Shown piece after piece: positions 18,437-27,517 of a stretch of DNA of 64,000 nucleotides. Origin of the DNA: Candidatus Cloacimonadota bacterium (GTDB taxonomy: Bacteria > Muiribacteriota > UBA6191); assembly GCA_023954715.1 (NCBI GenBank), contig JAGSHD010000003.1, positions 124,001 through 188,000 of the forward strand. The letters are read 5' to 3'. The notes beneath the pieces are model-generated. The model was not told where the DNA came from. It did no database searches and saw only the letters and a list, made by a program, of their open reading frames with translations. Each line of letters opens with the position of its first letter. Positions within the stretch are counted from its first letter, which is position 1. Position numbers and translations under genes: made by a program.

Positions 18437-19230
18437 TGTACTTACCAGAGTTTAATGATGATAGTCATGTTCTTTTCATTGGAGAGATTAATAGTTATCA
18501 AACATTGTATAATAAATGGAGTAATGACTGTCATATAATCACTGTTGTTCCTAGATTTGATTTTGCTATGAGGATTATGGAGGAGAGTTACTTCACCGAC
18601 TGTCTAATTGATTTAGATAGTTTTGATGAAGAAGATTTACGTTGGTTTCAATGCCCTCCAGAAATAAAAAGTCATGCTATCGCTTTCGAAAAAAAGAGCT
18701 TAGTGTTATCCGATGAGATTAAACATAAGTTGGGTAAAATGTATTTCTTTGATGAAACATTTGACTATGACCTGCAAGAAAAGGGATATGGCTTAGTTCA
18801 AAATAAAAAATCATTCTTTAGTAGGCTGTTTAAATCACGTAGTAAAGCTAAAAAGTTATTGATACGTATTATCTTGTTAAATCTTTTCTTAATCCTTGTG
18901 ATGTTTGGATTAATGTTTGTTATCAACCTATTTCATTTAGAAAATATTACTCCAGAAGGAAAACCTCCAAACTTATCAGAAAAGATTGAAAATTCGTTTA
19001 AAGCAACTGTTGAATCTGTAGAGAAAGTTATTGAACCAATAAAGTCACCGTTAGAAATAGGAAGTTTCTTTTTTGATGGAGACTGGGATAGTCTATATGA
19101 TAAAACAGATATGTTTTCAACAGGTGAACTAAAGCAAATGAGAGAGCAAATGGATCCAAAGATGATTCAAACAATTAGACAAAACTTAAGTGAAGAACAA
19201 AAAGATGCTCTTAGAGAAAGACTCAAATAA
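18436..19230 (+). CDS. Membrane-tethered protein with an N-terminal receiver-like domain
   Basis: The ATG at 18436 overlaps the preceding stop (TGATG). Residues 8-110 have the strand-helix rhythm of a response-regulator receiver: a first strand HVLFIGEIN without the usual acidic pair, then TDCLIDLDSF where the phosphoacceptor Asp would lie, so it may be a pseudo-receiver. A basic stretch (KSRSKAKK) and one membrane segment (about 145-165) follow, predicting the N-terminal domain inside and the last 95 residues outside. The outer tail ends in a charged helix (REQMDPKMIQTIRQNL). The domain call is by eye and tentative. It is the fourth gene of the TSUP operon. Confidence 0.5.
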   Translation: MYLPEFNDDSHVLFIGEINSYQTLYNKWSNDCHIITVVPRFDFAMRIMEESYFTDCLIDLDSFDEEDLRWFQCPPEIKSHAIAFEKKSLVLSDEIKHKLGKMYFFDETFDYDLQEKGYGLVQNKKSFFSRLFKSRSKAKKLLIRIILLNLFLILVMFGLMFVINLFHLENITPEGKPPNLSEKIENSFKATVESVEKVIEPIKSPLEIGSFFFDGDWDSLYDKTDMFSTGELKQMREQMDPKMIQTIRQNLSEEQKDALRERLK

Positions 19231-21019
19231 ATTTCTGCAATCGATAAGACATTCAGTAAAATCTGATGCAAGTGATAACTTTATACAGCTAAATAAAAGT
19301 CGGCTGAAGATTTGTATTGAAGATACGAGTATCATTTTGCATTTGAATTTTGTATTACACTATAAATTAAATGGTATCAATCATAGTGTTTTAATGAAAA
19401 AAGCGTCAAAATCTAGATACTATTTTAATATCAAGCTCAATAGTGATCGAGTTTCTTGGTATTTTGAAATTTATAATCATGATTATTGTGTATATTACTC
19501 TAAAGATGATGTTTCACTACATGTACCATTAAAATCGAGGCATTTTTCTTCTGCAATAAATAGCAACCATCCCAATTGGTTAAAATCTAGTGTGCTATAT
19601 CAAATTTTTGTGGATAGATTTCAATCATCAGACAAAGATTTAAGAGGTTTACACTCTGTATCTAATAGGATCAAGAAAAAATCGTGGTCAGAAGTTCCTG
19701 ATAGTTATAATAAATCCAAATGTATGGATTTTTATGGAGGAAACCTCTGGGGAGTTATCGAAAAGTTACCTTATCTACAAGACTTAGGGATATCAACTCT
19801 TTATTTTAATCCAATTTTTGAAGCACTTACTCATCATGCCTATGATTGTATCGATTATTCAGAGGTAGCAAAGTGTTTTGGAGGGAATGACGCCCTTATT
19901 GCATTGAGTTCAAAACTAAACAATTTGGGTATGGACTACATAATAGATATTTCCATAAACCATACGGGTAGCAAACATCAATGGTTAAATGATCAAAATA
20001 CCAGAGAGTACTATGTTAAAGATCCCCTAGGTCGTTATAAAACATGGGAGGGTGCATCTAATCTTTATACTTTAGATTATAGTCATGACAAATTGAAGGA
20101 CAGAATGTATAGGGATGATAAGTCTATTTTAAAGACTTGGCTAGGTACTCCATATAACTGTCGAGGATTTCGTTTTGATGTGGGTCATTCATTGGCTAGA
20201 GATCAATCTTATTTTAATCACTTTACATTATGGAGAGATATTCGAGCTGCGTTGAAGTCTATAGAGTCAGACTGTTTGATACTAGCTGAATATTGGGATG
20301 ATGCCAGCAACTATCTAAAAGGAGATGTTTGGGATAGTGTCACCAATTATTATGGTTTTTTAATTCCGATTCGCAAATTTTTAGGGTTGAGTTTAGATGC
20401 AAGAAATAAAAGAAAGTATCTGTATAATTCAAATATACTGATAGAGTCTTTCAAGAGTGGTTTAAAAGAGATTTCATTTGAGCAGAGTCTTTTGCAAGTG
20501 AACATGTTAGGAACTCACGATATTTCAAGATTGTATAATCATAAAGAAGTAGATGATAATTGCTATTTTTACCTGTCTTGTTTGCTATTGACTTACATTG
20601 GGGTACCATGTCTTTATTATGGTGATGAAATATTATTGGCAGGATCTACTAAGACGAATGAAGGATATCGCTATCCTATGAATTGGGATAGTAACAACTT
20701 TCAATCAAAGTATTTTTACAAGTTGAAAACATTGATATACTTAAGAAGAGAAGAGCAAGCGTTGCAGCAGGGTAGTATCTATTTTTTAGAGGCACCCAAT
20801 GGAGTGATTTCCTACTTTAGAAAATTAGGTGATAAAGTTTTCTTTATATGGCTAAACTTTAATGAAGATTGTAGCGATTTAACATTAAACATACCATTTT
20901 TGTGTGATGGAGATATTTTAAGTTTAAGATCAGTATTCGATTCTAATCAAACTTTAAAACTAACTCAAACAAATCATATGATAGCTAGCGATGTTACTAG
21001 CGGTGTGTATTCAAATTAA
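19190..21019 (+). CDS. GH13-family glycosidase (alpha-amylase/neopullulanase-like)
   Basis: This is an alpha-glucan-active enzyme of the GH13 clan. Numbering from GTG 19190, the barrel begins with VLYQIFVDRF near residue 137. The catalytic residues are intact: nucleophile D330 in GFRFDVGH, acid/base E367 in LAEYWDD, and D444 in GTHD. Region I (DISINHTG) is also present. Residues 1-125 form an N-terminal beta domain as in neopullulanase or cyclomaltodextrinase relatives, and the last 80 residues fit the usual C-terminal domain. There is no signal peptide, so it is cytosolic. The start lies 41 bp inside the previous gene; ATG 19205 is an alternative. A role in maltodextrin or storage-glucan turnover is inferred. 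Confidence 0.88.
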   Translation: MKNKKMLLEKDSNKFLQSIRHSVKSDASDNFIQLNKSRLKICIEDTSIILHLNFVLHYKLNGINHSVLMKKASKSRYYFNIKLNSDRVSWYFEIYNHDYCVYYSKDDVSLHVPLKSRHFSSAINSNHPNWLKSSVLYQIFVDRFQSSDKDLRGLHSVSNRIKKKSWSEVPDSYNKSKCMDFYGGNLWGVIEKLPYLQDLGISTLYFNPIFEALTHHAYDCIDYSEVAKCFGGNDALIALSSKLNNLGMDYIIDISINHTGSKHQWLNDQNTREYYVKDPLGRYKTWEGASNLYTLDYSHDKLKDRMYRDDKSILKTWLGTPYNCRGFRFDVGHSLARDQSYFNHFTLWRDIRAALKSIESDCLILAEYWDDASNYLKGDVWDSVTNYYGFLIPIRKFLGLSLDARNKRKYLYNSNILIESFKSGLKEISFEQSLLQVNMLGTHDISRLYNHKEVDDNCYFYLSCLLLTYIGVPCLYYGDEILLAGSTKTNEGYRYPMNWDSNNFQSKYFYKLKTLIYLRREEQALQQGSIYFLEAPNGVISYFRKLGDKVFFIWLNFNEDCSDLTLNIPFLCDGDILSLRSVFDSNQTLKLTQTNHMIASDVTSGVYSN

Positions 21020-21060
21020 AAAATCACCAAAATATATGTTTTGGCTATACAGGAGTAAAT

Positions 21061-22245
21061 ATGCCCGGTTATGATGAAAGATCAATGATATTACATGAAC
21101 ATCTTAGAGGTAAGATTGAAGTACGAGGAAAACTACCTATCGACCACATGGATGATTTATCCACAGTGTACACCCCTGGAGTTGCAGCCCCTTGTTTAGC
21201 AATAGCTGAAGATGTTACGAAAGCTAAAAAACTTACTATAAAGAGTAATAGTATTGCTGTGGTTACTGATGGGTCAGCAGTGTTAGGACTAGGCAATATT
21301 GGTGCTCATGCGGCGATTCCGGTTATGGAAGGCAAAGCCTTAATTTTTAGACAATTTGCTGGATTGAATGCTTGGCCAATTTGTGTTGAAACTCAAGATA
21401 CTCAAGAGATTATAGATTTAGTAAAAAATATAGCTCCAGTATTTGGTGGAATCAATTTAGAAGATATAGCGGCACCACGATGCTTTGAGATTGAGAAGGC
21501 ACTACAAGATATTGGTATCCCTGTTTTTCACGATGATCAACATGGTACTGCAATTGTTTTGCTAGCTGGTTTAATTAATGCATGTAAGGTATTAGATAAA
21601 TCAATTAATGACCTTAAAGTAGTTATTTCAGGGGCTGGTGCAGCCGGAGCCTCTATAGCAAAATTACTAAATGGTGAAGGAAATCAAAAATCGACTGGTC
21701 AACATCATATTAAGGTAAAAGAGATAGTAGTATGCGATTCGAAGGGTGCACTTCATGCGGGTAGAACAGACCTAAACAGTGAAAAAATAAAGTTGTTAGA
21801 TTTTACTAATCCTAATAATGTTTCTGGTTCTGTTAAAGAGTCCATGCGAGATATGGATGTTTTCATTGGAGTGAGTAAGGGTGGCCTTATTAATGCAGAA
21901 GATGTTAAAACAATGGCTAAAGATCCAATTATATTCGCTTTAGCCAATCCAGACCCTGAAATATTACCAGAGGAGGCCAAAGCAGGGGGAGCTGCTATTG
22001 TTGCGACTGGTCGAAGTGATTTTCCTAATCAAGTGAATAATGCTTTAGTGTTTCCTGGGATTTTTAGAGGCGCACTTGATGCAGGATCGCCAAGAATATA
22101 TAAATCCATGTATTTTGCTGCTGCATGGGCATTAGCTCATAGCATAGTCAACCCAACTGTAGATCGAATTTTGCCTGAAACATTAGATAGAGCAGTTGTG
22201 CCATTAGTAGCTAGAGCTGTAAAACTAAATTATGTTCCTAGATAA
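21061..22245 (+). CDS. Malic enzyme, NAD(P)-dependent, short bacterial type
   Basis: This enzyme decarboxylates malate to pyruvate with reduction of NAD or NADP. The N-terminal domain has LSTVYTPGVAAPC with the catalytic Tyr, then NIGAHAAIPVMEGKA with the catalytic Lys region, GGINLEDIAAPRCFEIE for metal binding, and FHDDQHGTAIV. The nucleotide-binding domain has VISGAGAAGASIAKLL. The length of 394 residues means there is no phosphotransacetylase domain. A GGAGTAA ribosome site precedes the ATG. It follows the GH13 gene by 41 bp and ends at a terminator hairpin, so it may be the last gene of the operon. Confidence 0.94.
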   Translation: MPGYDERSMILHEHLRGKIEVRGKLPIDHMDDLSTVYTPGVAAPCLAIAEDVTKAKKLTIKSNSIAVVTDGSAVLGLGNIGAHAAIPVMEGKALIFRQFAGLNAWPICVETQDTQEIIDLVKNIAPVFGGINLEDIAAPRCFEIEKALQDIGIPVFHDDQHGTAIVLLAGLINACKVLDKSINDLKVVISGAGAAGASIAKLLNGEGNQKSTGQHHIKVKEIVVCDSKGALHAGRTDLNSEKIKLLDFTNPNNVSGSVKESMRDMDVFIGVSKGGLINAEDVKTMAKDPIIFALANPDPEILPEEAKAGGAAIVATGRSDFPNQVNNALVFPGIFRGALDAGSPRIYKSMYFAAAWALAHSIVNPTVDRILPETLDRAVVPLVARAVKLNYVPR

Positions 22246-22258
22246 TTAATTGTTTGTG

Positions 22259-22281
22259 TGCTCCTAAAATATTTAGGAGCA
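22259..22281. terminator. Bidirectional terminator-like hairpin between malic enzyme and MATE genes
   Basis: Perfect 10-bp arms TGCTCCTAAA and TTTAGGAGCA enclose a 3-base loop between two convergent genes. The T-tract is short (TATCTTT) on the plus side, so termination on both strands is likely but moderate. Confidence 0.7.
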
Positions 22282-22291
22282 TATCTTTAGA

Positions 22292-23596
22292 TTAAACAAA
22301 CTCTACCTTTTTAAGATAATATTTGAGTGAAACAGCCCGAGCAATCATGAAAAGACTCATCGCTAACCAAAGTCCGTGATTTCCAAACTGGGGACTTATG
22401 AATAGTAAGCTTGGTAGATAGATGATAAAAAAAGAGAAAACCATCGCATTTCTAAGGTATACAGATTGAATGCTTCCTAGAAAGATTCCATCATAAATAT
22501 AAGCAGGAGAGTTTAAGATAGGTGCTAATACTATCCACCAAAGATAAGCTTTGCTTTGATCTAGCAAAAAAGTATGATGTGTAAGCATAGTGATTATTGA
22601 TTCAAAAGCAAAATAAAAAATCAGGGTATAGATAGCTACAACGATCCAAGTACATCTCCAAATCTTTACAATGGTATCTTTTAATGAATCCACATCTTTA
22701 GATCCGATGTACTTTGCGATTAAAGATTCAGCAGCTAGTGCAAAACCATCCATTCCATAGGATAAAAACCCATAGAATTGCATTAATAATGAATTGACGG
22801 CTAGAACATCATCAGATATTTTTGAGCTATAGATAGTAAATAAGGAGAAGCTCATGATCAGACATAATGTTCTGATAAATATGTCTGTATTAACGCGTAT
22901 AATTTTTAAAAAAGATACCTTATTGAAAACATGCTTCATGCTTTGGCTAAAGTGTTGCTTTCTAAAAATAAGAATTAGTCCAATAAAAAAACTAAGATAC
23001 TGCGCTACTAAAGTTGCATAAGCTACACCATCGATATTCATAGCAAAGTGATATACCAAAATATAATTTAAAAAGATATTAAAAACATTTGCTAAAATAG
23101 TCAATACAAGTGGTGTTTTGCTGTCTTGAACCCCAAAGAAATATCCATTAATGGCATAAAGAGATAGTGTTGCTGGTGCAGCGAAGATTCGGATTTGAAA
23201 GTAGGTTTGAGCAGCAATGATTACATTTTGGCTAGACTCTACAAAATGAAAACACAAGGTTTGAATGGGGTTCTTTAGAAGGATAATACATAAACCAATA
23301 AATAGTCCCATAAACAAAGACCGTAAAAACCAAACAAAAGGAGAATCCTGATTAAGTGAATTGTCAGTTGTAGCCCCATGAGACTGGGCACAAAGAGCAG
23401 TAGTGGACATGCGCAAAAAGCCAAAACTCCAATAGAGTAAGTTAAAAATCATCGAAGCTAAGGCTAAGGCACCTAAAAAAGAAGCATCGTCCATGTGACC
23501 CACAATTAAAGTATCTACAAAAGATAATAGTGGTATGGATAAATTTGATAAAATATTCGGAAAGGCTATGGAGAAAATAGTATTATAGGTATTCAT
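22292..23596 (-). CDS. MATE-family efflux transporter
   Basis: The protein has about twelve membrane segments in two related halves, and the N-terminal motif of the multidrug and toxin extrusion family (IAFPNILSNLSIPLLSFVDTLIVGHM followed by a small-residue-rich helix) is clear; its length of about 435 is normal. Such proteins export cations or metabolites in exchange for sodium or protons. The ATG at 23596 is preferred to a TTG at 23605. It lies directly downstream of three prepilin genes and shares their strand, but it is not obviously linked in function. Substrate unknown. Confidence 0.88.
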   Translation of the reverse strand: MNTYNTIFSIAFPNILSNLSIPLLSFVDTLIVGHMDDASFLGALALASMIFNLLYWSFGFLRMSTTALCAQSHGATTDNSLNQDSPFVWFLRSLFMGLFIGLCIILLKNPIQTLCFHFVESSQNVIIAAQTYFQIRIFAAPATLSLYAINGYFFGVQDSKTPLVLTILANVFNIFLNYILVYHFAMNIDGVAYATLVAQYLSFFIGLILIFRKQHFSQSMKHVFNKVSFLKIIRVNTDIFIRTLCLIMSFSLFTIYSSKISDDVLAVNSLLMQFYGFLSYGMDGFALAAESLIAKYIGSKDVDSLKDTIVKIWRCTWIVVAIYTLIFYFAFESIITMLTHHTFLLDQSKAYLWWIVLAPILNSPAYIYDGIFLGSIQSVYLRNAMVFSFFIIYLPSLLFISPQFGNHGLWLAMSLFMIARAVSLKYYLKKVEFV

Positions 23597-23617
23597 AAAA
23601 TTCAATAAGAATAAAGA

Positions 23618-24079
23618 CTAATAGTCATCCATAGGAAGATCATCAAGGTCAAGAGTTTGAATGACCCATTTGACTTGATTTTTTCTATTGTAAAGTCGTT
23701 TTTTATGACCCTTTACATGATAAGAGTACTCACTCTTAGTTTTACTGTCTTTAGATGATATGGTAGTAGTAAAGGTATAGATTAGCTTTCGGCTATTTTG
23801 ATTTAAAATTTTGACTGCGCATCGAGTTTGGTCAAAATTAAGTTGTTGATTTGTTAAATTCAAGTCTTGTTTTTCTATAGGAAAAGTCTTAATTTTATGA
23901 AAAATATAACTTTTACATGAGCTACGAGCGTTATCTAGATGTAACTGTTTTTGTAAATTATAACTAACAAATGTAGATTGTTTAGACTTTTTGAGAGAAT
24001 ACAGCATAAACAGAAGTGAGATAGTTACACTAATGATAACGAACAAATATCCGGATCCTTTTCTATTTAAGATTTTCAA
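23618..24079 (-). CDS. Minor prepilin-like protein (PilX/GspK-like position)
   Basis: The TTG start at 24079 has AAGGA seven bases upstream and gives a short basic leader ending in Gly (MKILNRKG) before a hydrophobic helix (SGYLFVIISVTISLLFML). That is a type IV prepilin-like N-terminus without the usual Glu at +5, as in PilX or GspK. The rest, about 125 residues, is K/R-rich with a beta-rich C-terminus. It overlaps the preceding prepilin gene by 17 bp. The pilin call rests on the leader, the helix and the gene order; sequence similarity elsewhere is weak. Confidence 0.5.
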   Translation of the reverse strand: MKILNRKGSGYLFVIISVTISLLFMLYSLKKSKQSTFVSYNLQKQLHLDNARSSCKSYIFHKIKTFPIEKQDLNLTNQQLNFDQTRCAVKILNQNSRKLIYTFTTTISSKDSKTKSEYSYHVKGHKKRLYNRKNQVKWVIQTLDLDDLPMDDY

Positions 24080-24506
24080 GATAAATCCTTGTTTCAATCA
24101 TTGTTTTTGCATTGTGAAAGCTTAACTGTACTAGTTTTGAATCGTTGCGATGAACCCTAAATAGTTTAATCCCTTTAGCTAGATGAGATATCAATTTTTG
24201 GTCCTTATATACTTTTATGGATTTATCTTCAAATTTGTAATCAAAACGATTTCCATCTTGATTAAAACTAAGACGATCAGAGTCAACTTTTAATGCTGGA
24301 AAAACAATATCATTTGCTTTGAGTAGTCTCTTTCGTAAAGTCATATATATTTGAGAGACATCACTCGTAGTATCCATTTCCACTAAACTTTTGGCTGTGT
24401 TTTTACCTACGGTGTTGCTAAGACGAAAGACACCAAGAACACAGATAGAAAAAATAGATATGGCAAACATGATCTCAACAAGGGTAAAGGCTTTATTTGT
24501 ACTCAT
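24063..24506 (-). CDS. Minor prepilin/pseudopilin (PilW/GspJ-like)
   Basis: The N-terminus NKA-FTLVEIMFAISIFSICVLGVF is a canonical class III signal: a short basic leader, then Phe +1 and Glu +5 and a hydrophobic helix. The residue before the cleavage site is Ala rather than the usual Gly. The 120-residue globular part is beta-rich, as in GspJ or PilW. It would be processed by a prepilin peptidase and built into a pilus or pseudopilus tip. It overlaps the upstream prepilin gene by 14 bp; no assembly ATPase or peptidase is in the window. Confidence 0.78.
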   Translation of the reverse strand: MSTNKAFTLVEIMFAISIFSICVLGVFRLSNTVGKNTAKSLVEMDTTSDVSQIYMTLRKRLLKANDIVFPALKVDSDRLSFNQDGNRFDYKFEDKSIKVYKDQKLISHLAKGIKLFRVHRNDSKLVQLSFHNAKTMIETRIYLENLK

Positions 24507-24885
24507 AAATTGGGCCTTTTTGAGATATAAGAGTACTCAAGGTAACTTTTTTATCTTGCTTAAATTGCTTGTAATTAACTGAAACAGAATATTTAACTAA
24601 ACCATCACCAAGTTTGGATGGAGAAAAGGAGTACTTAACTTTAAACATTTTAGGAATAGGAACTGATGTTCTTTGAATAGGTCTATTAAATTTATCTACG
24701 TTATATCTCATGTCATCGATATAACTCTGTGCGATCAAAAGTGCTTGAGTTTTATAAATGTTTCGCTTGCCTGAGGCCTTGGTTATTGTAGCGAGTCCAA
24801 TAATAGGAATAGAGAAAGCTAATAACACAGCAATAGAAATGACTACTTCAAGTACCGACATAGCTTTGTTTCTATTATTTATCAT
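24493..24885 (-). CDS. Minor prepilin/pseudopilin (PilV/GspI-like)
   Basis: The leader MINNRNKA is followed by MSVLEVVISIAVLLAFSIPIIGLATI, a class III signal with Glu at +5 and Ala at the -1 site, where Gly is normal. The mature part of about 120 residues fits the GspI/PilV size class. It is the first prepilin of the triplet and begins 11 bp inside the end of the upstream zinc peptidase gene, so all four genes appear to be in one transcript. Confidence 0.75.
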   Translation of the reverse strand: MINNRNKAMSVLEVVISIAVLLAFSIPIIGLATITKASGKRNIYKTQALLIAQSYIDDMRYNVDKFNRPIQRTSVPIPKMFKVKYSFSPSKLGDGLVKYSVSVNYKQFKQDKKVTLSTLISQKGPIYEYK

Positions 24886-25888
24886 GTTGAACTACTTCTT
24901 TACGCTTGAGATTATCGTCAACCTTATCTATTATACTTCTTAGATAAACATTGTTTAAATAAAAATTATCATAACCATATTTGACATCATTATTTTGAAT
25001 TTTTACTTTAGTTAATATGCGTTTAAATGACTTGATTGCTTTTCTCTTAGAGCGTAGCTCCATGTTTAAACGTTGTTGAGTAACCATTTCATTGTATAAC
25101 TTGGGATGATAGGTCTCTATCTGAGTCCACATGGGATAATCTGTGTATTGCAAAATAAATAGATATCCTAAGGATTGAATTACTGGATGTTTAGAGGATA
25201 TCATTGCATGTGCTTGAAAAATAGAGTTTTGTACATCATCTGCATGATAAAAGGCATGACCAATCTCGTGGAAAATCATTACGGCCCTAAAGAATAATGT
25301 AGTAGGATAGTCTTCTTTGGTAGGAATAACAATTTCTCCGGTAAACAGATCATGATAGGCTATACCGCCATAAGATAAGCCTAGTATTCTAGGAACCCCA
25401 GATAGGTACTTGATTTTCGTAAGTTTAGAGTTCAAATTTATATTAAACTGTTTTAATTGTTCTTGACTAGTAATTGTAGCGTGCTTTAATAGATCGGAGT
25501 CGCTTAGTTTTTGATATTGATCAAAATCAAATAAACGCTTAAATTCATTAAAACAATTTTGTTTAAAATTTTCAAACTGTTGAGAATCTAGAGGTTCACT
25601 TACTGGATAGGAAGGCAAATAAAATGATGGAATTAGTCTTACAAAAAAAGCATTTTGATATGAGATAGCACATAAACAAAAGACAAGCCAACATAAAGTA
25701 AATAAGTAGAATCGTAGATCCTTCAATAGTTTTAATCTATGCTTAAAGAGTAGAACTAACAGAACCAATGGTATCAGAGCTAGGATTAAGGTAATAATCT
25801 GGGATATGTTGTAGTTGACTTTAGAACTAATATAGTAAAGGCAATTGTAGAGCGGCAGCGAAACATATTTATAGTAAATTAAAAGCAT
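24875..25888 (-). CDS. Membrane zinc metallopeptidase, DUF3810-like
   Basis: Two N-terminal membrane segments (about 30-47 and 60-76) are followed by a 250-residue extracytoplasmic domain. It contains an HEIGH motif (H207, E208, H211) preceded by GIAYHDLFTGEIVIP. That combination resembles the DUF3810 family, where GIxGFYxPFTGE precedes HExAH. The third ligand, usually the Glu of EAN, may be in the downstream DDVQNS segment but is not certain. It lies upstream of and overlaps the first prepilin gene, and follows the HEAT-repeat gene by 5 bp. Role unknown; processing of an envelope protein is plausible. Confidence 0.6.
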   Translation of the reverse strand: MLLIYYKYVSLPLYNCLYYISSKVNYNISQIITLILALIPLVLLVLLFKHRLKLLKDLRFYLFTLCWLVFCLCAISYQNAFFVRLIPSFYLPSYPVSEPLDSQQFENFKQNCFNEFKRLFDFDQYQKLSDSDLLKHATITSQEQLKQFNINLNSKLTKIKYLSGVPRILGLSYGGIAYHDLFTGEIVIPTKEDYPTTLFFRAVMIFHEIGHAFYHADDVQNSIFQAHAMISSKHPVIQSLGYLFILQYTDYPMWTQIETYHPKLYNEMVTQQRLNMELRSKRKAIKSFKRILTKVKIQNNDVKYGYDNFYLNNVYLRSIIDKVDDNLKRKEVVQHDK

Positions 25889-25893
25889 TAAAA

Positions 25894-27441
25894 TTACTTT
25901 TTAAACTTCTTTAGAATACTACTAAAAAACGAACCTTTTTCTTGATCCTGAGTAACACTTTCTTCTGAGTCTTCTTGTAATTCTTCTTCTTGCTCAGCTT
26001 TAGCTTGCTTGATTTTTACTTTGGCAAGGTGGTTTTTATAGAATTGCGTGAAATTAGCGTCAGAGTCTTCTAAAATAAAATTAGCCACATCCGGATCACC
26101 TTTCCAGTTGGATAGAATATTTTTGGCCCTGTCCTTTACCTCGGGTAGAGGAGAATGAAAAAACTTATGCATCATAGTTAAGTGTTTATCGTCTTGAAAA
26201 ATCTCCAAGCAGTCCATACAACATAAACTTTTGTTAAGGTCTTTAGGATCAGTAAGTGCAGAAAGTGGTAGAAAGCATTCATTTGGTTTCGAGGCGAAAA
26301 GACCTTGGATAGCAATTGATTTAACATGAACATCAGAGTCATTTAAAAGTGCTACCATTGCAGGCTTAGTTTTTTCAAGCCCTAGGATAGAGTTCATGGC
26401 TTTAGCTGCCGCATAGCGAAGCTTTGAGTTTTCATGTTCCATATACCCAGTAATACTCGATAGGGCAGACTCCGCCTTTAACAAACCTAAGGCGTGTAAT
26501 GAACTTTCTAATACAGATTCGTCGGTTTCAGTGCCAAGTTTTTGATAGATTAAATCTATAGCTTCAGGGTCTTTACTCTTTGAGATGACATCGATGGCTT
26601 CAATTCGTTCACTCACAACATCTGAGTCTAAAGAATTTTTAATTTTGTAGAAGGCTAGTTTCTCTTTACTTTGAGAGGCAGCTTTCTTCTTTTTAACAGC
26701 ATCTTTATCGGACTTTTTACTTGGCAAGAGATCTGGGTCTACTTCTGTTGGTACAAAGTTTGGTACTGCTGCTCTTTGTCTTTTGATTAGCTCTTGTTCA
26801 TAATCGTTTAAAAGTGATACTGCGATTTCATTACCACCTTTGGACTCCTCTGTTATGAGCCGAAGTGCATTTTCAGAAATCTTTTTTGAAGAATGAAATA
26901 GAAAAGAATTTAGTGTTTTGAGATTGTTCGCTATGGTGTTTTTTTGTTCTTGATATTGCATCACTTCATGTATTACTAAGGGGCTTTCATGGCTGTAAAA
27001 TATACTAAGTTCAGCGCTATAGTTTTGGTTATTTAATCTAGCGCAGACACGAATAGCTCTTACAATAAAGTCGGCATCATCCCGTTCCTCAGCAAAATCA
27101 ATTAACTCTGGAATCAGCTCATTCGCCTGCCTTTTAATCATAAACTCCAAGGCTTTCTTTTCTTTGGTGGCGTCTCCTGATTGGTAAGCATCAATGATGC
27201 TATCAATTGTGGCCTCATCGAGAGGTTTGGGAGTATTATCTTCTGTAGGTGAAGTTAAGTTTTGTTTAATGTAATCAATACCTTTTTTAATAGTATTTTT
27301 TATTTCTTGATTTGGCTCTTTCTTGAAAGCGTCATAGAGTATTTTACCAGCTTCTTTGGTTTTCAATTGGGCAAGTTTTTTTACTGCTTGCAGCTTTTGC
27401 GCGTCATTGCCATCGTTTAAGTATTTTGCTAGTTTTTTCAT
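25894..27441 (-). CDS. HEAT-repeat protein
   Basis: The 515-residue protein is built of helical repeats: KAxKxLAQLKxxEAGKILYDAFKKEP at the N-terminus, and near 285-400 AIDVISKSKDPEAIDLIYQKL, ALGLLKAESALSSI and AAKAMNSIL units. A charged linker near 230-255 splits two repeat blocks, and the last 45 residues are acidic with a basic FFSSILKKFKK end that could be amphipathic. There is no signal peptide. HEAT scaffolds bind protein partners; partner unknown. AAGGA upstream of the ATG is a fair ribosome site. Confidence 0.75.
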   Translation of the reverse strand: MKKLAKYLNDGNDAQKLQAVKKLAQLKTKEAGKILYDAFKKEPNQEIKNTIKKGIDYIKQNLTSPTEDNTPKPLDEATIDSIIDAYQSGDATKEKKALEFMIKRQANELIPELIDFAEERDDADFIVRAIRVCARLNNQNYSAELSIFYSHESPLVIHEVMQYQEQKNTIANNLKTLNSFLFHSSKKISENALRLITEESKGGNEIAVSLLNDYEQELIKRQRAAVPNFVPTEVDPDLLPSKKSDKDAVKKKKAASQSKEKLAFYKIKNSLDSDVVSERIEAIDVISKSKDPEAIDLIYQKLGTETDESVLESSLHALGLLKAESALSSITGYMEHENSKLRYAAAKAMNSILGLEKTKPAMVALLNDSDVHVKSIAIQGLFASKPNECFLPLSALTDPKDLNKSLCCMDCLEIFQDDKHLTMMHKFFHSPLPEVKDRAKNILSNWKGDPDVANFILEDSDANFTQFYKNHLAKVKIKQAKAEQEEELQEDSEESVTQDQEKGSFFSSILKKFKK

Positions 27442-27517
27442 AATGAGTGAATCCTTTTAGAAGAAGTGATCTCAACTTTAGTTTTTTAAAAAAAAGCTAT
27501 GAAACATTATTTATGTA

